Origin: Marinobacter litoralis
GTDB taxonomy: Bacteria; Pseudomonadota; Gammaproteobacteria; Pseudomonadales; Oleiphilaceae
Direction: 5' to 3'
DNA length: 64,000 nucleotides
Assembly (NCBI RefSeq): GCF_016427555.1
Contig: NZ_JAELVS010000005.1
Span: 62,001-126,000, forward strand
Shown: piece after piece, positions 57,362 to 64,000 of the stretch
Position numbering within the stretch: position 1 is the first letter of the stretch
How the letters are laid out: the number at the start of each line of letters is the position of its first letter
The notes under the pieces: model-generated
What the model was told of the DNA's origin: nothing
The model's input: the letters and a program-made list of their open reading frames with translations, nothing else
The model's database searches: none
Made by a program: the position numbers and the translations under genes

Positions 57362-58738
57362 TTAGCGTTCTTCGGCTACTTCAGCGCCGGGAGCTTCCGG
57401 GTCTGAGGTAAAGCCCAGGAGGCGGGTGCGCTCGATCAGGAAATACAGCACAGCACCAGTCGCCAGTCCCCAGCCTGCTCCGTATACCGCGAGCACCACG
57501 CCCATGGTGCCGGCAATGCCGCGCTCAGTGTTGTTCTCCAGCTGCTCCAGGCCGACCATCAAACAGATGTACCCGGTCAGCAGCAGAGTCAACGACAAGG
57601 CGATGGGCAATACGGGCTGGAAGAAACTCACCAGCGGCAGCACAAACAGAGCAATGAAACCAGTGATCCAGAAGGTACCGCCACCGCTGTAGATGGAATC
57701 CATCGCATTGCGACCGTATTTATAGCGCTCCGCCATGGTTGCGGTAACCGCCGTCCAGATTGGGCCAGCCAAGCCTGGGTAAGGTGCAAAGAATGCGTGG
57801 CCGCCGTTACGAAGTGCGGTCACCAGATGAACGCGATCAATGCTGTTATCGATGTCTTCGTCTTTCCGTAAATGATCCACTCGGCTCATCAACGACTGCC
57901 CTACCACTATGTCACCGAAAGCGATGACGTAGGCAATCACAGCCGTCGGAATGGCATACAAGAAGACATTGATATCCGGAAAGCCGACCGTAAACGGCAG
58001 GTAGTTCCAAAGTTGATCAAAGGCCGGTTTGGTGATGCCCCACTGCACATCTGGCACCGCGTATTCACCGGTGGCAAAGCCCACCAGAATGGCCACAATC
58101 ATCCCCGGCACCATGCCATAGTTGGCGATCTTTCGGGCCAATGCGTTTTTATCAACAAAGCCTTTGAACGAAACGGAGAACATCAGGTACAGACACACCA
58201 GTCCACCGACAATCAGAGAAATCGGAGTGTTGGCAAGGCGTCCGCCTGCTTCAATCTCACCCATCAGAGCCGCGATACCTGCACCAATGATGATGCCGCC
58301 TTTCATGGAACGAGGTATCCACTCCACCAATTTGCTGCCCAGCCGTGTCACACCCAGAATCAGGAAGATCAGGAACACCAAAAACTGCAATGCAAACAGT
58401 GCCTGAATGGCTTCAGGACCCGGCTCGTAATCCGAAAGGAACAACAACACCACGGGAATCCCCGGCGTAATCCAACCCGGCACAAGCGGTACACCCAGCA
58501 ACGCCGGCAGCATGAAACCGATGCCACAGATCACCACATAGGCCAAGGCAACGTCGTAAGGAACACCCAGATATTTTTCCAGCAGCGGAATCATGGCAAG
58601 GCTGACCACGAACATGATCAAAGCCTGCACCATCTCCGCAAACTCCCACCGGTAGTGGACAAACGGAAGGCGAAGTTTGAAGGGGCCAGCCGGCCAATAC
58701 GGCTGCTCTTCGCCGTTCTTTCTCTTTAATAGTTGCAT
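57362..58738 (-). CDS. SLC23/NCS2-like permease, substrate unknown
   Basis: 458-residue inner-membrane protein with about 12-14 hydrophobic segments, resembling the nucleobase/ascorbate and sulphate carrier fold (MKGGIIIGAGIAALMGEIEAGG; ITGFIALFVLPLVSFF). The conserved QNxG/TxxN-type substrate motifs of classical uracil or xanthine permeases are not evident, so the substrate is open. ATG 58738 has GGAGGTAAAG upstream. It is 92 nt downstream of an acyl-CoA synthetase gene on the same strand, so a carboxylic acid activated by that enzyme is a possible cargo (inference). Confidence 0.75.
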   Translation of the reverse strand: MQLLKRKNGEEQPYWPAGPFKLRLPFVHYRWEFAEMVQALIMFVVSLAMIPLLEKYLGVPYDVALAYVVICGIGFMLPALLGVPLVPGWITPGIPVVLLFLSDYEPGPEAIQALFALQFLVFLIFLILGVTRLGSKLVEWIPRSMKGGIIIGAGIAALMGEIEAGGRLANTPISLIVGGLVCLYLMFSVSFKGFVDKNALARKIANYGMVPGMIVAILVGFATGEYAVPDVQWGITKPAFDQLWNYLPFTVGFPDINVFLYAIPTAVIAYVIAFGDIVVGQSLMSRVDHLRKDEDIDNSIDRVHLVTALRNGGHAFFAPYPGLAGPIWTAVTATMAERYKYGRNAMDSIYSGGGTFWITGFIALFVLPLVSFFQPVLPIALSLTLLLTGYICLMVGLEQLENNTERGIAGTMGVVLAVYGAGWGLATGAVLYFLIERTRLLGFTSDPEAPGAEVAEER

Positions 58739-58830
58739 TACTTTACCTCCAGGCATTCCCATGCGGGCGCCAATCAATGTTGTTTTTGTGTTGAGGTGGG
58801 CTGCGCCGCGCGGCGCAGCCTATAGCCCGA

Positions 58831-60459
58831 TCAGTTCAGCTCTTTCGCCTGATCCCGAAGCACAAACTTCTGGATCTTGCCGGTCGAGGTCTTGGGCAGA
58901 TCCGTGAAAATCACGGTTTTGGGCACTTTGAAGCGGGCCAGATGCTCCCGGCAGAAGCTGATGATGTCTTCTTCAGAAACATCCCCGGCTTCTGGCTTCA
59001 GAGTCACGAACGCACAAGGTGTTTCGCCCCATTTTTCATCCGGTCGTGCGACAACGGCCGCTTCCATTACTGCGGGGTGGCGGTACAGGGTGTCTTCCAC
59101 CTCGATGGTGGAAATGTTCTCACCACCGGAGATGATGATGTCTTTCAGGCGATCCTTGATTTCCAGATAGCCGTCTTCGTGCCAGACCGCCAGATCACCG
59201 GTATGGAACCAGCCGCCACGGAATGCTTCTTCCGTCGCCGTCGGGTTTTTCAGGTAGCCTTTCATTACGGTGTTTCCGCGCAGGAAAATCTCACCGATGG
59301 TCTTGCCGTCTTTGGGTACCGGCTCCATGGTATTCGGGTCACCCACCATGGTGCCGCCCATGGTGTGATAACGCACACCTTGGCGAGCCTTCAGCTTGGC
59401 ACGCTCATCCAAGGGCAGCTCATCCCACTCGGATTTCCAGGCACACACAGTCACCGGGCCGTACACTTCGGTCAGGCCGTAGACGTGAGTGACCTTGATA
59501 CCAAGCTCTTCAATGGCACCGATAACCTGCGCGGGGGGCGCGGCACCGGCAGTCATGGATTTCACTTCGTGATCGATGCCCGCCTTGGCTTCAGGCGACG
59601 CATTCAACAGCGCATTCAGCACGATTGGCGCACCACACATGTGGGTAACCTGATGATCGCGAATCAGCTGAAGAATCTTTTCCGGGTCAACCCGGCGTAA
59701 GCAAACATGGGTCCCTGCCATCGCCGTAATCGTCCAGGGGAAACACCAGCCATTGCAGTGGAACATCGGCAGAGTCCAGAGATACACAGGGTGCATGCCC
59801 ATAGACCAGACCGCCTGGTTGCCCAGTGCATTAACGTAGGCGCCCCGATGGTGATAGACAACGCCTTTGGGGTTGCCGGTAGTACCGGAGGTGTAATTCA
59901 GTGAAATCGCGTCCCATTCATCCGCCGGGAAGCTCCACTGAAACTCGGGATCACCCTCCTGCAAAAACGCTTCGTAATCCAGATCGCTTACCTGAACACC
60001 TTCACCGTATTCGGGATCATCAACGTCGATCACCAGCGGCTTGTTTTTCAGTCCACTGACGGCATCCTTGATCACCTGACCAAACTCGCGGTCCGCAATC
60101 ACGACTTTTGCCTCACCGTGTTCCAGCATGAAGCCGATGGCATCAGCATCGAGCCGAACGTTCAGGGTGTTCAGCACCGCGCCGATCATCGGTACAGCAA
60201 AATGGCACTCCACCATTGCCGGGATATTCGGCAACATGACAGCAACCGTATCACCCCGGTGAATGCCGCGCCCCTTCAAAGCTGAAGCCAAACGCAGGCA
60301 CCGTTCGTATGTTTCTGCCCAGTTCCGGCGAATAGCACCGTGAATAATGGCGGGATAATTCGGATAAACGCTGGCCGTACGTTCGATGAAATCAATGGGC
60401 GATTGGACCGCGTAATTCGCGTCCCGTGGCGCAAGGCCGTCATCAAAGATCGAAGTCAT
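58831..60459 (-). CDS. Medium/short-chain acyl-CoA synthetase (AMP-binding)
   Basis: 542-residue enzyme of the AMP-binding (ANL) superfamily, forming acyl-CoA from a carboxylic acid, ATP and CoA. The P-loop is LNYTSGTTGNPKGV (near residues 178-191), the ATP motif HVYGLTEVYG, and the hinge/C-terminal motif DRLKDIIISGGENIS. The C-terminal Lys is in TSTGKIQKF. It resembles AlkK- or DmdB-type ligases; the precise chain length or thio-acid cannot be told. ATG 60459 has GAGGA 8 nt upstream. It is divergent from a PAS-kinase/FixJ pair and precedes a permease gene. Confidence 0.85.
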   Translation of the reverse strand: MTSIFDDGLAPRDANYAVQSPIDFIERTASVYPNYPAIIHGAIRRNWAETYERCLRLASALKGRGIHRGDTVAVMLPNIPAMVECHFAVPMIGAVLNTLNVRLDADAIGFMLEHGEAKVVIADREFGQVIKDAVSGLKNKPLVIDVDDPEYGEGVQVSDLDYEAFLQEGDPEFQWSFPADEWDAISLNYTSGTTGNPKGVVYHHRGAYVNALGNQAVWSMGMHPVYLWTLPMFHCNGWCFPWTITAMAGTHVCLRRVDPEKILQLIRDHQVTHMCGAPIVLNALLNASPEAKAGIDHEVKSMTAGAAPPAQVIGAIEELGIKVTHVYGLTEVYGPVTVCAWKSEWDELPLDERAKLKARQGVRYHTMGGTMVGDPNTMEPVPKDGKTIGEIFLRGNTVMKGYLKNPTATEEAFRGGWFHTGDLAVWHEDGYLEIKDRLKDIIISGGENISTIEVEDTLYRHPAVMEAAVVARPDEKWGETPCAFVTLKPEAGDVSEEDIISFCREHLARFKVPKTVIFTDLPKTSTGKIQKFVLRDQAKELN

Positions 60460-60541
60460 GTGTGTGGTCCTCATATTCTGGTGTTATTTTTATGCTGTCT
60501 ACGGTGGAAAGGTTAGACTGGTTATTCTTTCGACTGATCAA

Positions 60542-60579
60542 ATGGTAGATTACAGAAATATTGCTAGGAATTCTACCAT
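60542..60579. promoter_or_regulatory. Perfect inverted repeat between the acyl-CoA synthetase and two-component genes
   Basis: ATGGTAGA (60542-60549) and TCTACCAT (60572-60579) form a perfect 8-bp inverted repeat with a 22-nt spacer in the divergent promoter region. The spacing (30 bp centre to centre, about three helical turns) suits a looping or cooperative regulator such as the adjacent FixJ-type protein. This is inference. Confidence 0.5.
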
Positions 60580-60605
60580 CGTATTATGGGATATATTCTA
60601 TAGCC

Positions 60606-62102
60606 ATGAGTAACACCTCAAGCACAAAAGGCTTCGTACCATTGCTTCCGCAAGATCCAAGCCCTTCCCTTATTGTAGATGCTCAGGCACAGGTGCTATC
60701 GGCAAACCCGGCGGCGCAGTCCCTCCGACCTGCAAACACGGCGCAATACACTGAGCTCTTGCCCGTTAATACACCCGCACTTATAAAGTCTGCACTGAAC
60801 CAGAACCGGGCCATCGAACAGGTTGAATCCCGCATGGGTAGCATCATTCTGCTCTGGTGCTTCATTCCGGACGCAGACACACAACAGGTCTTGATTCGCG
60901 GTCGAGATGCCACAACCGACATTCTCACCCAGGAAGAAGCGACCCGCTCAAGCCGCCTCTATCGGCTAATCACCGAAAACACCACCGATCTGATTTCACG
61001 GCACGCGCCGGACGGCCGATTCATTGACGCTACGCCAGCATCGTGGCGATTGTTGGGTTATTGGCCCGAAGAATTACGCGGGCAGCTTCTGGAAGATATT
61101 TTTACAGAGCATCAAACGGATGCCTTATTCGCCGACACCCGCCAAAAACTCCGCGACGACGGCTACGCCACCATGACTCTGGAGATCACCCATAAGAACG
61201 GTGGCCGGAGATGGCTGGAAATTGCCAGTCGCGCCATTCGCGAAACCTACACGGGTGCCGTCGTGGAAGTGATCAGCGTGTCCCGGGACATCACTGCCCG
61301 AATAGAATCGGAGGAACAGAACCGCCTGCTGGCCGACGAACTGGCTCACACCGCGAGGCTGGCCACACTTGGCGAACTGGCTTCCAGTATTGCTCATGAA
61401 ATGAATCAACCACTGGCCTCCATTGTGAACTTCGCCAGCGCCAGCCAGCGATTTCTGAAAAACCGCGAGCAGCATCCGGAACAATTATCGAAAGTCGATG
61501 ATGGCCTCCAGAAAATCATTCACCACGCGAATCGCGCTTCCGAGGTCATCAAGCGGCTTCGTGCGTTTTTGCGCAAAGGCAAAAAAAGCATGGGCCCCGT
61601 AGCCCTCAACACGGTTATCTCGGATGTTTCCCGACTGTGCCAGTGGGAGGCAGATAAACACGGAGTAAAAATACTGAGGCAGCTTGCCGATGAAAACCCG
61701 GTTGTTACTGCCGATCCCATATTGCTGGAACAAGTGCTGATTAATCTGATTCGAAATGGCATAGAAGCGAACGTTGAGGCCTGCGGTAAACCGGCAGAGG
61801 CCAGATCGTCACGCATTCTGGTCAGCACACGGGTCAACGCGCACAATGAAACGCTGATTGTAGTGACTGACGAAGGCCATGGACTGGACGACGAAGGCAT
61901 TCGACAAATGTTCCAGCCGTTCTACACCAGCAAACCCAAAGGACTTGGCTTGGGGCTTTCCATGAGTCGTTCTATTATTGAGGGCTTTGGTGGATTTCTT
62001 GACGCAGTGCCCGCACAAACCGGCGGACTGTCGCTGATTTGCCGCTTCCCTAACACCCAAACCACCAACCCGACCCACAAACCGGAGTCATTCGATGCCT
62101 GA
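60606..62102 (+). CDS. PAS-domain sensor histidine kinase (FixL/DctB type)
   Basis: 498-residue cytoplasmic kinase: a PAS-like segment at residues about 20-110, a second, clearer PAS domain at about 115-235 (HAPDGRFIDATPASWRLLGY), HisKA with His264 in SIAHEMNQPL, and a HATPase domain (GHGLDDEGIRQMFQPF, GLGLGLSMS). No membrane segment is seen. ATG 60606 is chosen as the first Met with a family-like start; the ribosome-binding site is weak. It overlaps the response-regulator gene by 8 nt and is divergent from the acyl-CoA synthetase gene. Confidence 0.87.
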   Translation: MSNTSSTKGFVPLLPQDPSPSLIVDAQAQVLSANPAAQSLRPANTAQYTELLPVNTPALIKSALNQNRAIEQVESRMGSIILLWCFIPDADTQQVLIRGRDATTDILTQEEATRSSRLYRLITENTTDLISRHAPDGRFIDATPASWRLLGYWPEELRGQLLEDIFTEHQTDALFADTRQKLRDDGYATMTLEITHKNGGRRWLEIASRAIRETYTGAVVEVISVSRDITARIESEEQNRLLADELAHTARLATLGELASSIAHEMNQPLASIVNFASASQRFLKNREQHPEQLSKVDDGLQKIIHHANRASEVIKRLRAFLRKGKKSMGPVALNTVISDVSRLCQWEADKHGVKILRQLADENPVVTADPILLEQVLINLIRNGIEANVEACGKPAEARSSRILVSTRVNAHNETLIVVTDEGHGLDDEGIRQMFQPFYTSKPKGLGLGLSMSRSIIEGFGGFLDAVPAQTGGLSLICRFPNTQTTNPTHKPESFDA

Positions 62103-62763
62103 ACTCACTTCCTCTGCCACCAACACTGTGTTCGTCGTGGACGATGATGCAGGCATGCTGGAATCAACCCAGTGGCTGCTTGAGTCGGTTGGGCTGCACG
62201 TAAAGGCATTCAGCGATGGCCGGCAGTTTCTTAACGAAGTCAACGAAAAACGCCCCGACTGTGTGGTGCTGGATATCCGCATGCCCGGGCTCGGCGGCCT
62301 GAATGTTCAGGAAGAACTGCAAAAACGAGACATAGACGTTCCGATTATCTTCGTCTCCGGTCACGCCGACGTACCCATTGTTGTCCGGGCTTTCAAATCC
62401 GGAGCGTTCGATTTTATCGAGAAACCGTTCAATGAACAGTTGTTATTGGACAGCATCCAGCAAGCGATGCAAACCCCGACTGCGGCACAGAGCCAAATGG
62501 CCGTTAGCCACGATGCGGAAGCCCTGATCAGTACCCTCACCCGCCGCGAGCGCGACGTGTTCCTCCCACTGGCTCAGGGCTACACTAGTCGGGAAATCGC
62601 GGAACAGCTGGAGGTCAGCGTGAAAACCATCGATCTTTACCGGGCGCGGGTAATGAAGCGACTGGGTGCCGACCGGTTGCCAGACGTAACTGGCATTGCA
62701 ATTGCTGCTGGCCTGCTCAATCCAGAGGAACTGCGGGCGGATCAGATTTCAACGCCCGCATAA
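62095..62763 (+). CDS. FixJ-family response regulator
   Basis: 222-residue regulator with a receiver domain (Asp60 in VVLDIRMPG) and a C-terminal LuxR-type helix-turn-helix (LTRRERDVFLPLAQGYTSREIA, then SVKTIDLYRARVMKRLG). Its start lies inside the end of the kinase gene, so the two are translationally coupled and form a two-component pair. It is the best candidate to bind the inverted repeat upstream of the kinase gene and control the divergent acyl-CoA synthetase and permease. Confidence 0.9.
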   Translation: MPELTSSATNTVFVVDDDAGMLESTQWLLESVGLHVKAFSDGRQFLNEVNEKRPDCVVLDIRMPGLGGLNVQEELQKRDIDVPIIFVSGHADVPIVVRAFKSGAFDFIEKPFNEQLLLDSIQQAMQTPTAAQSQMAVSHDAEALISTLTRRERDVFLPLAQGYTSREIAEQLEVSVKTIDLYRARVMKRLGADRLPDVTGIAIAAGLLNPEELRADQISTPA

Positions 62764-62818
62764 CAAAGCCAAGTCCACTTAACCAAGCCCAAAGCACTCG
62801 CAACCGACAGGCCAAACC

Positions 62819-63631
62819 ATGCAAACTCCCATCTACCAAATCGATGCCTTTACCAACAAACTCTTCGGGGGCAATCCAGCCGCAGTGATGCCGCTTGAGC
62901 GCTGGCTGCCTGATGCAGTGTTGCAAGCTCTTGCAGCAGAAAACAACCTTTCTGAAACGGCATTTTTGGTACCAACACCGGAACAGGAAGACTCTGACTT
63001 TCACATTCGGTGGTTTACGCCCGAATCGGAAGTGCCGTTGTGCGGCCATGCCACCCTGGCAGCGGCTTGGGTGGTGTTCAATAAGCAGGCCTGGCCACAC
63101 GACATAGTGCGATTTCAGTCAAAGTCCGGGCCACTGTCAGTATCCCGGAGGCCGGATGACTCTCTTGAGCTGGACTTCCCCAACCTCGCCTACGAGCCCT
63201 GCGCCACCCCTGAATTGATCAAAGCCGCGATGCCAGAAGCACCGAGCGAAGCGTTCTTTGTTCCCAACGACACCAATTACATGATTGTGATGGCGTCTGA
63301 GGAGGAGGTCCTGGCAGCAGCCCCTGACCTTCAATTACTCACGCAGCTAGGCAATCAGGGCTTAATCGTGACCGCAAGGGGCGAACAATGTGATTTTGTC
63401 AGCCGCTATTTTGCTCCGGGTGTCGGCATCGACGAAGACCCGGTCACTGGCTCTATTCACAGCGTGCTCACCCCCTACTGGGCTGAGAAACTGGACAAAA
63501 GGTCCTTAACTGCCAGGCAGCTCTCTAAACGGGGTGGCAGGCTTCACTGCGAGCTTCGGGGCGACCGTGTGGCAATTTCCGGCCACGCCGCCTTCTTCAT
63601 GGAAGGCTCCGTAAAGCTGCCCTTAGACTGA
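62819..63631 (+). CDS. PhzF-family isomerase/epimerase-like protein
   Basis: 270-residue protein of the PhzF family (diaminopimelate-epimerase fold), relatives of phenazine enzyme PhzF and YddE. It opens QIDAFTNKLFGGNPAAVM, the family's first repeat; LCGHATLAAAWV holds the conserved acid/base region, and the second repeat carries DEDPVTGSIHSVLTPYW. Most such genes are of unknown substrate; it sits with no phenazine cluster nearby. AGG lies before the ATG, 55 nt after the regulator gene. Confidence 0.85.
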   Translation: MQTPIYQIDAFTNKLFGGNPAAVMPLERWLPDAVLQALAAENNLSETAFLVPTPEQEDSDFHIRWFTPESEVPLCGHATLAAAWVVFNKQAWPHDIVRFQSKSGPLSVSRRPDDSLELDFPNLAYEPCATPELIKAAMPEAPSEAFFVPNDTNYMIVMASEEEVLAAAPDLQLLTQLGNQGLIVTARGEQCDFVSRYFAPGVGIDEDPVTGSIHSVLTPYWAEKLDKRSLTARQLSKRGGRLHCELRGDRVAISGHAAFFMEGSVKLPLD

Positions 63632-63670
63632 TATACTGCCCGCCGGTTTTTTATCAGTGGCGGGCAGGCA

Positions 63671-64000
63671 ATGGCAGTATCTTCATCTCACTATGACGTT
63701 ATCATCATCGGCGCAGGCGCTGCCGGCTTGATGTGTGCCGCCACTGCCGGTTATCGCGGGCGTAAGGTGCTAGTCGTGGACCACGCCAACAAACCCGGCA
63801 AGAAGATTCTGATGTCGGGTGGCGGGCGCTGTAATTTCACCAATCTGAATAGCACGCCAGCGAACTTTCTTTCCGACAACCCGCATTACTGTATTTCGGC
63901 ACTGAAGCGCTACACGCCGCAGGATTTTCTCGAGCTGGTGGACCGCCATGGCGTCGAACATGAAGAAAAAGCGCCAGGGCAACTATTCTGCAAAACCAGT
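63671..64000 (+). CDS. NAD(P)/FAD-dependent oxidoreductase, YhiN/HI0933 family (partial)
   Basis: First 110 residues of a flavoprotein that runs off the window end, reading open throughout. The FAD motif is VIIIGAGAAGLMCAATAG, followed by KPGKKILMSGGGRCNFTN, which is diagnostic for the HI0933/YhiN (BaiN-like) family, normally about 390-400 residues. The ATG at 63671 follows GGGCAGGC. Function is unknown in most bacteria. Confidence 0.86.
   Translation, partial: MAVSSSHYDVIIIGAGAAGLMCAATAGYRGRKVLVVDHANKPGKKILMSGGGRCNFTNLNSTPANFLSDNPHYCISALKRYTPQDFLELVDRHGVEHEEKAPGQLFCKTS

Noticed and set aside
57872..58729. 285-codon open frame opposite the permease
   Set aside because: His/Arg/Asn-rich mirror of a hydrophobic membrane protein; not a gene.

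Overview
The window looks like the chromosome of a marine gammaproteobacterium close to Marinobacter. This is inferred from protein similarity and gene order recalled from memory, not from a database search. Supporting signs are the thrS-infC-rpmI-rplT-pheST-ihfA-merR block, the mutS/fdxA and pncC/recA neighbourhood, tripartite uptake systems for organic acids (TTT and TRAP), several fatty-acid genes (FadH, an acyl-CoA synthetase, a MaoC-fold protein) and many FixL/FixJ-style two-component genes. I see no rRNA, insertion sequence, prophage or CRISPR array. Coding density is high and no gene-free stretch exceeds 300 bases.

Layout. 69-3015: tctCBA tricarboxylate transporter. 3073-8062: FMN reductase, putA and a divergent Lrp-type regulator. 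8062-11789: CdaR-type regulator, GntP-family permease and glycerate kinase, a likely D-glycerate uptake and phosphorylation module. 11861-19250 (minus): the translation block thrS-infC-rpmI-rplT-pheS-pheT-ihfA-merR. 19409-23072 (minus): TAXI-TRAP transporter. 23259-28362 (minus): DUF1329 / BNR-propeller / RND-transporter operon. 28563-35118 (minus): pepN, then DUF1315-DUF2797, then nadK-phosphoesterase-rhomboid, with a candidate small RNA gene on the plus strand between the last two groups. 35233-42237: a coiled-coil protein, fadH and its divergent AraC regulator, tRNA-Asp, and an AraC/MaoC divergent pair. 42288-46973 (minus): Lon-like protease, FixJ regulator and hybrid kinase. 47092-49289 (minus): pncC, recA and a flavodoxin-like gene. 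49304-51852: three genes of families linked to selenium-domain/radical-SAM loci. 51955-55082: mutS and fdxA. 55172-57169: unknown protein and DegV. 57362-62763: an SLC23-type permease and acyl-CoA synthetase, divergent from a PAS kinase/FixJ pair. 62819-64000: PhzF and the start of a YhiN-type flavoprotein.

The most interesting signal is at 32420-32542. It has a near-consensus sigma-70 promoter overlapped by a good Fur box, a predicted transcript of about 87 nt opening with a perfect stem-loop, and a one-directional intrinsic terminator. Nothing else on that strand explains the terminator. This looks like an iron-repressed small RNA of the PrrF/RyhB functional type. Other points worth a second look are the selenodomain-associated trio, the flavodoxin-like gene in the usual recX position behind recA, the Lon/FixJ/kinase operon, the terminator before pheS without a Phe-rich leader, and the perfect inverted repeat between the acyl-CoA synthetase and the two-component genes.

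Many start codons were moved inward from the longest open frame to the Met (or TTG/GTG/ATT) with a ribosome-binding site and family-typical N-terminus. Each case is explained in the entry.
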